Source: an uncultured Alphaproteobacteria bacterium | GTDB lineage: Bacteria; Pseudomonadota; Alphaproteobacteria; UBA2966 | NCBI GenBank assembly: GCA_958295725.1 | Contig: OY282368.1 | Span: 3,134,365-3,198,364, forward strand | Reading direction: 5' to 3' | Length of the DNA stretch: 64,000 bases | Notes under the pieces: generated by a model | What the model was told of the DNA's origin: nothing | Database searches by the model: none | What the model saw: the letters and a program-made list of their open reading frames with translations, nothing else | Position numbers and translations under genes: made by a program | Shown here: in pieces, positions 1-9,007 of the stretch | How positions within the stretch are numbered: position 1 is the stretch's first letter | Layout of the letters: each line of letters opens with the position of its first letter

Positions 1-1353
1 CTGTTCCTTCGATTCGGTTACGTCCCGGCGCCGTGGTCGATCTACTGCGGAATCCGAAAGCTGCCCGCCGGAGAGGTCGTCGGTGTTCCCGTGGACGCGG
101 TGCATGGATGCATTCGCGAGACACCGGAGCCGCGGAAGTACTGGTCGCTGCGAGATTTGGTGGCCAGTGGCCGGCAACGGCCGTTCAAGGGTGGTCCGGA
201 AGATATGATCGCCACGCTCCAGGATGTGCTGACCCGGGCGATCGACCGACAGATGATCGCTGACGTGCCACTTGGCGTATTTCTCTCGGGTGGGATCGAC
301 TCCTCGACCATAGCGGCGTTGGCGCAGGCCCAATCCGACCGGCCGATCCGGACTTTTTCAATCGGATTCGACGACCCGAGCTTCAACGAAGCGGAATACG
401 CGAAAGCGGTGGCGGCTCACCTTCGAACCGATCATACCGAGTTGTACCTGTCCGGGAAAGACGCGCTCGATGTCGTTCCTTTCTTGCCGGTTCTCTACGA
501 CGAACCGTTCGCCGATTCATCGCAAATTCCAACCGCCTTGCTGGCCAGGATGGCTCGCCGGGATGTGACGGTCGCCCTGTCCGGAGATGGCGCCGATGAA
601 CTGTTCGGCGGCTACGAGCGTTATTTTCTGTTTCTTCGCATCCATGCTTTTCTTCAACTCATGCCATGGCTGGCACGCCAACTCGGGGCCCGCGCTCTCG
701 TCACCCTCTTTCGACGGGGAAAGTACCGTTCCAAGGCGCATATTCTGGCTAGCCTCATGAACGGCTGCGAGATCGAGTACATTTATCGTGAGCTTATATC
801 CCATTGGGACGAACCGAATGCGGTCGTGCGCTCGGCCGTCGAGCCTTCGACCATCCTGGAATCAGCTATCTGGAAAGGTGTGTCAGATCCCATGAGCCTG
901 ATGATGATGGAAGTCGACGCTCTCACTTATTTGTCGGACGACATCCTCGTCAAGACGGATCGTGCCGCAATGGGAGCGAGTCTTGAGACGCGCGCACCGT
1001 TTCTCGATCATCAGGTCGTGGAATTTGCTTGGCGACTTCCGCTATCGGCTAAGATCAGAAACGGTCAAGGCAAATGGATCCTGCGGCAGATTCTTGACAG
1101 GTTCGTGCCGAAAGAGCTGGTTGATCGACCAAAGATGGGGTTCAGCGTGCCCCTCGGAGCTTGGTTGCGGGGACCGCTTAGAGATTGGGCAGAGGCTCTT
1201 CTGGATGAGCGACGATTATGGGAAGAAGGATTTTTCCATCCGTGCCCAATCCGGCAAGCGTGGAATGAGTTCCTAAATGGAAAAAATGGAAATTCGCGGT
1301 TGAGTCGTCGTTTGTGGATAATCCTCATGTTTCAGGCGTGGCGAGAGCGTTGA
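1..1353 (+). CDS. asnB: Asparagine synthase (glutamine-hydrolysing), C-terminal part
   Basis: ATP-dependent amidotransferase that makes asparagine, or an amidated sugar or peptide in polysaccharide clusters. The reading frame is open from base 1, so the N-terminal glutaminase domain lies outside the window. The 450 visible residues hold the synthetase domain. The PP-loop SGGIDSS is at visible residues 96-102. Further family segments are ALSGDGADELFGGY and, nearer the C-terminus, DRAAMGASLETRAPFLDH. Many exopolysaccharide loci carry such an asnB copy, and the ABC flippase and glycosyltransferases downstream fit that setting. The gene ends normally at TGA. The family call is secure. Whether the substrate is free aspartate is not known. 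Confidence 0.93.
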   Translation: MFLRFGYVPAPWSIYCGIRKLPAGEVVGVPVDAVHGCIRETPEPRKYWSLRDLVASGRQRPFKGGPEDMIATLQDVLTRAIDRQMIADVPLGVFLSGGIDSSTIAALAQAQSDRPIRTFSIGFDDPSFNEAEYAKAVAAHLRTDHTELYLSGKDALDVVPFLPVLYDEPFADSSQIPTALLARMARRDVTVALSGDGADELFGGYERYFLFLRIHAFLQLMPWLARQLGARALVTLFRRGKYRSKAHILASLMNGCEIEYIYRELISHWDEPNAVVRSAVEPSTILESAIWKGVSDPMSLMMMEVDALTYLSDDILVKTDRAAMGASLETRAPFLDHQVVEFAWRLPLSAKIRNGQGKWILRQILDRFVPKELVDRPKMGFSVPLGAWLRGPLRDWAEALLDERRLWEEGFFHPCPIRQAWNEFLNGKNGNSRLSRRLWIILMFQAWRER

Positions 1354-1465
1354 CGGGCAGTCGTTGACACAAAATGAACGGCTCCTGCATCGTCGCTGAT
1401 TCACCGGAGAGCGGAAAGCTCGGATCGCGAATCCGCCACAACCATCCAAACCACGCGATCCCGTA

Positions 1466-3268
1466 GTGCTATCAAAGAGATATCGCGTTCTCACGCCGGA
1501 TGACCGGATGAAGGGGACCGTCGTTCTCATCGCCGCCCTCTTTATGGCTGCGATCGAGGTCGTGGGGGTGGGCTCGGTATTCTGGTTCATGAAAATCGTC
1601 GTCGAGCCATCCCTGATCGAGGAAAGCGTCGTTCTGAGCAAGGCCCGGGACGTTCTGGGCGCCCGGGACACGGTCTCGTTCCTCGTGGCGGTCGGCTTGG
1701 CGGTGCTCGGCGTGATCGTCTTTCGGAACGTGTCCGGCGCCTTCTCGGCTTGGCTGCAAGCGCATTTCGTGATGATAACAGAGCATTCGGTGGCGTCGCG
1801 CCTGCTGGAGACCTACCTGAATCGACCGCTCGCGTTTCATCTCGCCACGAACAGCGCCCGACTGAGCAAGAATATCTTGGTCGAGGTCACGCAACTGATT
1901 CACGGAGCACTTATGTCTCTCGTGCGCATATGCGCCGACGGCGCGGTCGCCGTGGCGGTGGTGGGTTATCTGCTGTGGCACGACGCCGTCACGACGTCCC
2001 TGATCATGGTGGTCCTTGGGGGCAGCTATTCGGGAGTCTACCTCCTGCTGCGCCGCCGACTCGGAGATCTCGGCCGGGCCCGCATGAGGGCCGACGAGGG
2101 GCGCTTCAAGGCGGTGAACGAATCCCTGGGAGGTGTCCGGGAGATCAAGCTCCTCGCGCGCGAATCCTATTTTCTCGATCACTTCTCGGAGTCGTCCCTC
2201 TGGCGCGCACACCTGTATGTCATAAACGATATTCTGAGACAGGGGCCACGCTTCATGTTCGATGCCTTGGCCCTCGGTGGCATGATCACCATCGCGCTGA
2301 TCACCTTGGCGCGCGACCCCAACCCGAACGAAACGATCGGCGTGCTGACGCTCTACGGCATCGCCGGATACCGTCTCGTGCCCTCTCTTCACCGGATCCT
2401 CGAAGGAATGTCGGTTATCCGTTTCAACACGGCGGTTCTCGACCGGCTGCACGCCGACCTCGTGTCGGCACCCGGGGCGGAAGTGATGATGGATTCGTCG
2501 GCCGCGGGACGGCTGCCGTTCACGCGCGATATTCGCCTCGACTCCTTGAGCTTCCGGTACGCGGGCGCGGAACACACGGTCATCGACGGCCTCGATCTCG
2601 TGATCCAGGGCCGTAGTTCCGTCGCGTTCGTGGGCCATACGGGCGCCGGCAAGAGCACGCTCGTCGACCTCATCGCGGGTTTGCTCGAACCGACATCGGG
2701 CCGGGTGCTCGTCGATGACGTCGCGCTGGGGCCGGAGACGCGTCGGCGGTGGCGCTCGAACATCGGCTACGTGCCGCAACAGATTTATCTGTCCGACGCC
2801 ACGGTCGCGCGGAACATCGCGTTCGGCGTTCCCGACGAACGGATCGACCGCGACGCCGTGATTCGCGCGGCCCGCATGGCTCATCTGCACGAATTCGTCA
2901 CATCCAAACTCGCCGAGGGCTACGATACGCTGGTGGGGGAGCGCGGCGTGCGCCTTTCGGGAGGCCAGCGCCAGCGCGTGGGAATCGCCCGGGCGCTTTA
3001 CCGCGCCCCGAGCCTGTTGATTTTCGACGAGGCGACCAGCGCGCTCGACGGCATCACCGAGGAGGTGATCGGCGAGACGCTCCGTTCGCTCGGAGGAGAG
3101 CTCACCATGATACTCATCGCCCACCGCCTGACGACCGTGCGGTCGTGCGACGTCATCCACCTGATGTCGGGGGGCCGAATCGCCGATTCCGGCACCCATG
3201 ACGATCTGATGGAGAGCAACGCAACGTTCCGGCAAATGGCCGGGGTGACCTCGTTCAGACAGATGTGA
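1466..3268 (+). CDS. ABC transporter, fused permease-ATPase (lipid/oligosaccharide flippase type)
   Basis: A 600-residue half-transporter. The N-terminal about 330 residues form an exporter-type six-helix membrane domain and the rest is the nucleotide-binding domain. Walker A GHTGAGKST starts at residue 390. The signature LSGGQRQR and the Walker B segment LLIFDEATSALD follow. Size and layout match PglK/MsbA-like flippases of lipid-linked glycans, which fits the glycosyltransferases downstream. The start is GTG, about 110 bp after asnB. The last six residues (TSFRQM) and the stop codon lie inside the left end of the IS481-like element, so the IS replaced the native C-terminus. The ATPase core is complete, so the protein is probably functional. 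Confidence 0.88.
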   Translation: MLSKRYRVLTPDDRMKGTVVLIAALFMAAIEVVGVGSVFWFMKIVVEPSLIEESVVLSKARDVLGARDTVSFLVAVGLAVLGVIVFRNVSGAFSAWLQAHFVMITEHSVASRLLETYLNRPLAFHLATNSARLSKNILVEVTQLIHGALMSLVRICADGAVAVAVVGYLLWHDAVTTSLIMVVLGGSYSGVYLLLRRRLGDLGRARMRADEGRFKAVNESLGGVREIKLLARESYFLDHFSESSLWRAHLYVINDILRQGPRFMFDALALGGMITIALITLARDPNPNETIGVLTLYGIAGYRLVPSLHRILEGMSVIRFNTAVLDRLHADLVSAPGAEVMMDSSAAGRLPFTRDIRLDSLSFRYAGAEHTVIDGLDLVIQGRSSVAFVGHTGAGKSTLVDLIAGLLEPTSGRVLVDDVALGPETRRRWRSNIGYVPQQIYLSDATVARNIAFGVPDERIDRDAVIRAARMAHLHEFVTSKLAEGYDTLVGERGVRLSGGQRQRVGIARALYRAPSLLIFDEATSALDGITEEVIGETLRSLGGELTMILIAHRLTTVRSCDVIHLMSGGRIADSGTHDDLMESNATFRQMAGVTSFRQM

Positions 3269-3342
3269 GACGCGGCCCTTGAAAGAGGGGTGGGGGTCTC
3301 CGACGCTGTTGGTGTCGAACAACCAGCGTGAAGAGGACCCCC

Positions 3343-4374
3343 ATGCAGACTTTCGGCCTGCCCCGGCAGATTACACGAGCCGCCGCCCTGGCATCGCGTC
3401 TTGGCGGCGCGGAGCGTAGCGAAGCGGCGCCAAGACGCGATGCCCTCGGGCGCTGGCGCCAGGCCAGGGCCGACGGCCTGACCGCACGAGCGACTGCCAA
3501 CGCCGTCGGTGTTCCGAGATCGACCCTCTACCGATGGCAGAGGATGGCGGACCGCAACCGCCTCGACCCGTGCTCGCGACGCCCGCACACCCTGCGCCGG
3601 CCAGCCCGGTCGACGGCGCTGGTCGCGGCCGTCCACGAGACACGCGCCGACTACCCCATGTGGGGCAAGGCCAAGATCGCCGTCCTGCTCCGGCGCCACG
3701 GGCACGCGGTAAGCGAGAGCACCACAGGCCGCATCCTCAAGACCCTCATGGAGCGCGGCGCCGTCACCCCGGTCCCGACCTTGCGCCGCAACGGACCGCG
3801 CGCCGCCCGGCGCCTCAGGCCATACGCCAGACGCCTGCCCAGGGGCCGCAAGCCCACTACACCAGGAGAGATCCTCCAACTCGACACCCTCACCGTCTCG
3901 CCACACACAGACCGCCCCGCCATCAAGCAGTTCACCGCCCATGACCCCGTCACCGAATGGACCTGCGCACAGGCCTGGAGACGCGCAACCGCACACAACG
4001 CCAGGCGCTTCCTCGACAAGCTCCAGGCCGACATGCCCTTCCCCATCGAAGCCATCCAGGTCGATGGAGGCTCCGAGTTCAAGGCCGACTTCGAGACCGA
4101 ATGCCAGCGCCGCAGCATCGACCTCTTCGAACTCCCGCCCTGATCGCCCCAGCTCAACGGACACGTCGAGCGCAACAACGGCGCCTGGAGATACGAGTTC
4201 TACGCCACATGGGACCTGCCCGACGACAACCTCGACCACGTCAACCGATGGATCGACGCCTTCGCCGACGAGTCCGACACCTTCAGACCGCACCAAGCCC
4301 TTGGCGGACACACCTCCGCCGAGTACCGTGCCAGACACACAGCCGAGGAACCCCCTCCGTCTCATATGTCCTGA
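3343..4374 (+). pseudogene. IS481-family transposase with one nonsense codon
   Basis: Product of IS481-like copy 1. It starts at ATG 3343, just after a GGACCCCC stretch conserved in all copies. The order is an N-terminal helix-turn-helix (VPRSTLYRWQ) then a DDE core: first Asp in QLDTLTV, second in QVDGGSEF, and the Glu in GHVERNNGAW. A TGA at 4141 replaces the Arg codon that copy 2 has at the same place (CGC). The stop falls between the second Asp and the catalytic Glu, and the frame then stays open to 4374. The truncated product would lack the third catalytic residue, so this copy should be inactive without readthrough. Confidence 0.88.
3390..3444 (+). repeat. 17-bp perfect inverted repeat (hairpin) inside transposase start
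   Basis: Arms 3390-3406 and 3428-3444 are exact reverse complements and enclose a 21-nt loop. The hairpin lies in frame near the transposase N-terminus. The truncated IS481-like fragment has the same arms at 30748-30764 and 30791-30807 with a 26-nt loop made of GGAGC-type repeats. In copy 2 (near 14037) the right arm has diverged. Confidence 0.85.
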
Positions 4375-4383
4375 ACCAGGACA
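4367..4383 (+). repeat. 17-bp palindrome at IS481-like right tip
   Basis: TGTCCTG-AAC-CAGGACA is a perfect palindrome apart from its 3-nt centre. The same 17-mer recurs on the other strand at 20226-20242 and 22380-22396. A variant with C/G in place of T/A next to the centre is at 38799-38815. Confidence 0.9.
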
Positions 4384-4479
4384 GGAGATAGACGATGCCT
4401 ATCTCGGCGGCATATGCTTGGATGACAAGCGGATATCCAAGCTCCTGCTGTATTGCCGTCACGACCGCGGTGCCTCCAC

Positions 4480-5223
4480 ATGACCCGTGTCACGCTTCGA
4501 AAACCCACTCTGGCCCGTTATCGCGCGCTTTTCTTCCGTGGTAATCTCAGCGTGCTGCGGCTGTTGCAGTACGAGCGCATGGAACGTGCTGCGCTGGCCG
4601 GCACGGTGCTCGACTTCGGCGGAGGAGACCGGGTCGCCTACGTGGATCGAATACCATGCTGGACCGCCGCCGGACGGACTGTCGAATATCGCTCGGCCAA
4701 CATTGATCCCACGGTTCAACCGACATTCCTGCTCCAGACCGGTCAACGCCTCCCCATCGACGATGCGTCCTTCGATGAAATCCTATCCCTGAACACGCTG
4801 GAGCATGTTTACGAGCTCGATGAAACGTTGATGGAGCTCTGTCGCGTGCTGAAACCCGGCGGGCGTCTGGTCCTGTCGATGCCGTTCATGTTCCGCGTCC
4901 ACGGTCACCCGGACGATTACTACCGCGGCACACCGAGTTTCTGGCACCGCAAGCTGGGTTCGACGGGCTTCGAAGAGCCGACCATCGAGGCACTCGCATG
5001 GGGGCCGTTCTCGAATGGGCACTGTGCGAGCGGCCTTCCGGGGCCGCTGAAGCCCGTTCGCCGTCATGCTGGCCTGCTACTCGACATCCTGTGGGCGCTT
5101 TGGCGTCACCGGGGCGACCGCAATATCGTCGGCCGCCAGGACGATGGATTCCTAGCGTCGCCGCTCGGCTACTTCATCGAATCCTGGAAAGCGCCGAAAA
5201 CGCCGGACTCGAATGGCGCATGA
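4480..5223 (+). CDS. Class I SAM-dependent methyltransferase
   Basis: A 247-residue methyltransferase with the Rossmann-type SAM motif VLDFGGGDR near residue 44, a motif-II acidic region, and the post-motif segment CRVLKPGGRLVLSMPF. It is the first gene of a plus-strand glycan cluster. ATG 4480 is preferred to an upstream in-frame start at 4453 because the extra residues run back towards the IS scar. Its end overlaps the next glycosyltransferase by 11 bp, which suggests translational coupling. The acceptor is probably a sugar or lipid-linked glycan. That is inferred from context only. Confidence 0.82.
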   Translation: MTRVTLRKPTLARYRALFFRGNLSVLRLLQYERMERAALAGTVLDFGGGDRVAYVDRIPCWTAAGRTVEYRSANIDPTVQPTFLLQTGQRLPIDDASFDEILSLNTLEHVYELDETLMELCRVLKPGGRLVLSMPFMFRVHGHPDDYYRGTPSFWHRKLGSTGFEEPTIEALAWGPFSNGHCASGLPGPLKPVRRHAGLLLDILWALWRHRGDRNIVGRQDDGFLASPLGYFIESWKAPKTPDSNGA

Positions 5224-6361
5224 GTCGTGTCGGCGCGACGCACCCTCTCTCGCGATCTATTTCCATCGACTCTCGGAAGCGGGCGGCGCGGAACACATGT
5301 CTTGCCAATTGGCCAATGCCCTGTCGACGCGCGGACACCGTGTCCATCTCGTTTCGTGGGACGCGCTGGGTGCGACACCATTCCATGCCGTAAGTAAAGA
5401 CGTGACATGGCACCGACTGGGGTTTAGTCCAGGTCTTCTCGACAAAGCGCGACGGTTCCTCGTCTTGGCTCGTCTGCTTCGCCGCGAGAAAATCCAGGTT
5501 TTGATCGGCTTCGTCATGAGCGGGGACAAGACCGTATACGCCGCGGCAAAGGCGGTTGGCGTCCGGCTCGTCGCGGCGGAGCGCAACGCGCCTTCAATGT
5601 ATCTGTGGCGCCATGGGGCTTTTCGGCGCCGGCAATGCTTTTTCCTGCTGCGGTGGGCCGACCGCGTCGTCGTTCAGTTCGAAGAGTTCGCCAAGGGCTA
5701 TCCCAAAGCGCTGCACGGGCGCATGGCCGCGATCCCGAACCCCGTCACGTCCGCTGGAAGGAGGGCGGCGCCCGAGACGGCGAACGCCGCCGGGAGATAC
5801 ACGCTGTTGGCGGTCGGCCGACTGGACGAGATTCAGAAGCGCTTGACCTGTCTGGTCGACTCTTTCTCGGAGATTGCCAGCGAACATCCGGCCTGGGACC
5901 TGGAGATCGTCGGCGACGGCCCGGACAGGCTCATGCTCGCGGATCGCATCGCTGAACACGGACTCCAGGGTCGCGCGCACCTGTCGCCAGCGCGTCCAGA
6001 TATCGCCGATGCATATGTCAGCAGCCACCTGTTCGCCATTCCTTCACGGTGGGAGGGGTTCCCGAACGCGCTCGCCGAAGCCTTGGCGCACGGGCTCCCG
6101 GCGGTCGGATTCGCTGGCTCGGATGGCGTCGCGCACCTGATCGACGACGGAGAGACAGGCTGGTTGGCGCGGGGCATCGACGGCCCGGCGGCGCTCGCAG
6201 AGGCACTCGGCCGGGCCATGAGCGATCCCACCGAACGCGCCCGGCGTGGCATGCACGCCGTCCAAGCCATGACGGCCTATCCTCCAGACCCACAATTCGA
6301 CAAGTGGCAAGCCCTAGTAGCGGATCTCGCCGGCACGGCCCGCCGCGGAGTTCCAGTATGA
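5213..6361 (+). CDS. Glycosyltransferase family 4
   Basis: A 382-residue GT-B fold enzyme that moves a sugar from a nucleotide-sugar donor. The N-terminal acceptor domain has the GGAE motif (RLSEAGGAEHMS). The C-terminal GT4 core has LLAVGRL and then PSRWEGFPNALAEALAHGLP, the donor-binding EX7E-type region. It overlaps the preceding methyltransferase and shares ATGA with the next gene, so it belongs to one transcription unit. A similar core is found in the GT4 genes at 9004 and 10181, which suggests local duplication. Confidence 0.88.
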   Translation: MAHESCRRDAPSLAIYFHRLSEAGGAEHMSCQLANALSTRGHRVHLVSWDALGATPFHAVSKDVTWHRLGFSPGLLDKARRFLVLARLLRREKIQVLIGFVMSGDKTVYAAAKAVGVRLVAAERNAPSMYLWRHGAFRRRQCFFLLRWADRVVVQFEEFAKGYPKALHGRMAAIPNPVTSAGRRAAPETANAAGRYTLLAVGRLDEIQKRLTCLVDSFSEIASEHPAWDLEIVGDGPDRLMLADRIAEHGLQGRAHLSPARPDIADAYVSSHLFAIPSRWEGFPNALAEALAHGLPAVGFAGSDGVAHLIDDGETGWLARGIDGPAALAEALGRAMSDPTERARRGMHAVQAMTAYPPDPQFDKWQALVADLAGTARRGVPV

Positions 6362-7380
6362 GCGCGACGCCCCGACACTTTCGTGACGAGAGAACCGAAG
6401 AACCAAGCGCTAATTCGATGAACGGCAAACCCCTCGTCACCATCGGGATCACGACGTACAACGCCGCCGAAACGGTGGAGCGCGCCGTGGCGTCGGCGCG
6501 CGCGCAGACGTGGCGCCCGACAGAGATCGTCATCGTGGACGATTGCTCCGGTGACGATACGCGCGCCATTCTCACGCGGTTGAGCGTCGGCTACACCGAC
6601 ATCCGCGTATTCCGCGAGGAGGCGAACGGCGGTGTCGCCGCCGCTCGCAACCGGATCGTCGAGCAGGCGCGAGGCGCGTTTATCGCGTTCTTCGACGACG
6701 ACGACAGCAGCGCGCCGGACCGGGTCGCCCGGCAACTGGAGCGAATCCTCACTTATGAACGCGACCATTCGATGGGTGCCCCGGTAATCTGCCACACCGC
6801 GCGTCGGCAACATTTCCCCGATGGGTCCGAACAGATCGTGCCAACCATGGGCACAAGGGCGAATCGACCGGCACCGGCGGGCTGGACGGTCGCCGAACGT
6901 GTCTTGATCGGAACCCCGCTCGAGGACGGATACGGCGCCTGCGCCACGTGTTCGCAGATGGCGCGAACGTCGGTCTATCGCGGCTTGGGCGGATTCGATC
7001 CGGAGTTCCGGCGTAGCGAGGACACCGACCTGGCCATCCGCATGGCCAAGTCAGGGGGGCATTTTGCCGGTATCGCGGAACCGCTGGTGGATCAGCGCAT
7101 CGCGCCCGCGCCGGACAGGAACTTGGCCATGGAGAAGAACTTCATCGTGAAGCTGCTGGAGAAACATCGGGACGTGCCCGATCGTTATGGGCTATTCGAT
7201 TTCTGCCGGAACTGGATCGAACTCAAGCAAGCCTGGCTGGAAGGACGGAGGTCGGACTTCCTCGTCAAGGCCCTGGGGCTGGCCGCGCGACATCCGTCGC
7301 GGGCGGCCCGGCGTCTCTGGCTCGCCCTGCCCAATCTCGGTCCGAACGCGGCGGTTCGCCGGTTTCACGAGGGAGACTAA
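6358..7380 (+). CDS. Glycosyltransferase family 2
   Basis: A 340-residue GT-A enzyme. The start at 6358 gives an ATGA overlap with the upstream GT4. A second ATG at 6418 (MNGKPLVTIGITTYN) is also possible, because the GT2 fold begins there. The fold shows VIVDDCSGDDT, the nucleotide-binding FFDDDDS (DXD type) and GFDPEFRRSEDTDLAIR, typical of rhamnosyl or galactosyl transferases. No membrane segment is seen, so it acts at the cytoplasmic face. Its closest relative in the window is the next gene. Confidence 0.87.
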   Translation: MSATPRHFRDERTEEPSANSMNGKPLVTIGITTYNAAETVERAVASARAQTWRPTEIVIVDDCSGDDTRAILTRLSVGYTDIRVFREEANGGVAAARNRIVEQARGAFIAFFDDDDSSAPDRVARQLERILTYERDHSMGAPVICHTARRQHFPDGSEQIVPTMGTRANRPAPAGWTVAERVLIGTPLEDGYGACATCSQMARTSVYRGLGGFDPEFRRSEDTDLAIRMAKSGGHFAGIAEPLVDQRIAPAPDRNLAMEKNFIVKLLEKHRDVPDRYGLFDFCRNWIELKQAWLEGRRSDFLVKALGLAARHPSRAARRLWLALPNLGPNAAVRRFHEGD

Positions 7381-7388
7381 TCGTTGAA

Positions 7389-8339
7389 ATGACAGCCCCC
7401 CTCGTCACCATCGGCATCACGTGTTTCAACGCCGAAGACACAATTCGCCGCGCGGTGCGCAGCGCCCTGTCCCAAGACTGGCCGAACTTCGAGGTGATTG
7501 TCGTCGACGACGCCTCCACAGACGGATCCGCGGCGGCGACGCAGGTGGAGATCGGAAACTCCCCCGCGGCGCGTCTCGTGCGCCATCCAGAGAACCGAGG
7601 CCCGGCGGGTTCGCGCAATTCGATCCTCGCTCGAGCCCGCGGCGAATTCATCGCCTTCATGGATGACGATGACGAGGCGCTTCCAGGCCGTATCGGTGCT
7701 CAAGTGGGGGCACTCCATACCTACGAAGAACGAACCGGCGCACAGTTGATTTCGTGTCATGCCTCCGGTCGACGGGTCTATGCCAATGGCTATACCCTGG
7801 ATCTCCCCGCCATCGGCAGCCGGGGTGTCGAGATGCCGAACGGAAGCGCGGTCGCGGATTATCTGTTGTTCCACCGCCGCCGTCCCGGCTGGTTTTACGG
7901 CGGCGGCACCCCGACTTGCTCGCTTCTGGCCCGACGTGCTACCTTCGCCGCGGTTGGGGGGTTCGATCAACGATTGCGCCGGGTGGAGGATGCCGATCTC
8001 GCGATCCGTTTGGCGCTGAAGGGAGCGCATTTCATCGGGACGTGCGAGTACCTGTTCGTGCAATACGCGACCGACGCGCCGGACAAGTCGCCGGAAAGGA
8101 ACCTCGATTCGGAGCGGTATCTTGCCGAAAAGTACAGACGATACCTGGAGTCCGTCGATCGATATGAATACGCGAAACGATGGCCGAGACTCCGCTATTG
8201 GCACTTCAAAGGCGACTACCGGCGATTCTTCACGGAGTTGGCGGGATTGATCGTCCGCTATCCGCTGGCAGCTCCGTCGCACCTTCTGTCCACCGGCCCC
8301 AGGCGGCTAATCCACGAGCGCCGCATGAACGGGTCGTGA
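7389..8339 (+). CDS. Glycosyltransferase family 2 (paralogue of upstream gene)
   Basis: A 316-residue GT2 that begins MTAPLVTIGITCFNAEDT and has VIVVDDASTDGS, the DXD region FMDDDDEA and GGFDQRLRRVEDADLAIR. Motif order and wording closely match the gene at 6358, so the pair probably arose by tandem duplication. It starts 8 bp after the preceding stop, within the same gene chain. Sugar specificity cannot be read from the sequence. Confidence 0.87.
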   Translation: MTAPLVTIGITCFNAEDTIRRAVRSALSQDWPNFEVIVVDDASTDGSAAATQVEIGNSPAARLVRHPENRGPAGSRNSILARARGEFIAFMDDDDEALPGRIGAQVGALHTYEERTGAQLISCHASGRRVYANGYTLDLPAIGSRGVEMPNGSAVADYLLFHRRRPGWFYGGGTPTCSLLARRATFAAVGGFDQRLRRVEDADLAIRLALKGAHFIGTCEYLFVQYATDAPDKSPERNLDSERYLAEKYRRYLESVDRYEYAKRWPRLRYWHFKGDYRRFFTELAGLIVRYPLAAPSHLLSTGPRRLIHERRMNGS

Positions 8340-8346
8340 AGAGGCG

Positions 8347-9007
8347 ATGATCGCCGCGCTCAAGAGATCGTTGCCAATGTGGCTGAAAAACCGGCGCGCC
8401 GCGCGCTTCAAATACCGCTGGCGTCGCTGGCGAATCGTCGGTCCTGTTTCGCGCGGAGTAAGGACTCAAGATCATCGTCGGAGTCGCCGAAACGTATCAG
8501 GACGGGTGGTACTCGACCAACGAGGACTGGCTGGACATCACGAAAGCCGAGGATTGGCGGGCTGTGTTCAAGGGGAAGCGCATCGTAACACACGTTCTGG
8601 CGGAACATGTGTTCGAGCACCTGACTCGCGACGAGTGTCGCGTCGCGCTGGCGTATATTGGCCGACACATGGAGAAAGGCGGTCGCATTCGTGTCGCCGT
8701 CCCCGACGGGAATTACCCCGACGGGAATTACCTGCGTCATGTCGGGGTCGGCGGCATCGGCGACGACCCCGAGGACCACAAGCAACTCCTGACCGTTGAA
8801 ACCTTGAGCGCATTGATGACTGAGACCGGGTTTCAGGCGGACCACATCGAAGGCTACGATGTGCGAAGGCGACTAATCCGCAAGGACTATTCCGCGGAAG
8901 ACGGGTTCGTATACCGAAGTCGCGCGAACGCGACGCCCGAAAGCCGGATCCGGTGGGGATTCATCGATGCCGACACGTCCCTGATCGTCGATGGGATAAA
9001 AACGTGA
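8347..9007 (+). pseudogene. Methyltransferase-like gene broken by a frameshift
   Basis: The first part (MIAALKRSLPMWLKN) is in one frame. The remainder (GLKIIVGVAETYQDGW, then ILTHVLAEH-like text and GRIRVAVPDGNYPDGNYL) is in another. The second frame has a TAA at 8459, just before the coherent part. The text resembles SAM-methyltransferase-like proteins of polysaccharide clusters, where HVFEHLT precedes GGRIRVAVPDG. A short tandem duplication (PDGNYPDGNY) is present. The C-terminal frame stays open and couples by a GTGA overlap to the next gene, so the reading order was once intact. Confidence 0.68.

Larger units (their letters stand above)
3246..4383 (+). mobile_element. IS481-like element, copy 1 (both ends present)
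   Basis: The left end begins TGACCTCGTTCAG at 3246. The right end, read inward from 4383, begins TGTCCTGGTTCAG. Both then run on to a shared GAGACG, giving imperfect terminal inverted repeats of about 30 bp. The outermost 17 bp of the right end (4367-4383) form a perfect palindrome. The element carries one transposase frame with an internal stop. Its left end overwrites the 3' tip of the ABC transporter gene. No clear target-site duplication is visible. Related copies or fragments are at 13897, 20226, 22380 and 28123/30617. Confidence 0.82.

Noticed and set aside
1472..3322. Long open frame antisense to the ABC transporter
   Set aside because: It mirrors the codon pattern of a high-GC gene. 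No family motif is present, while the plus strand has all ABC motifs.
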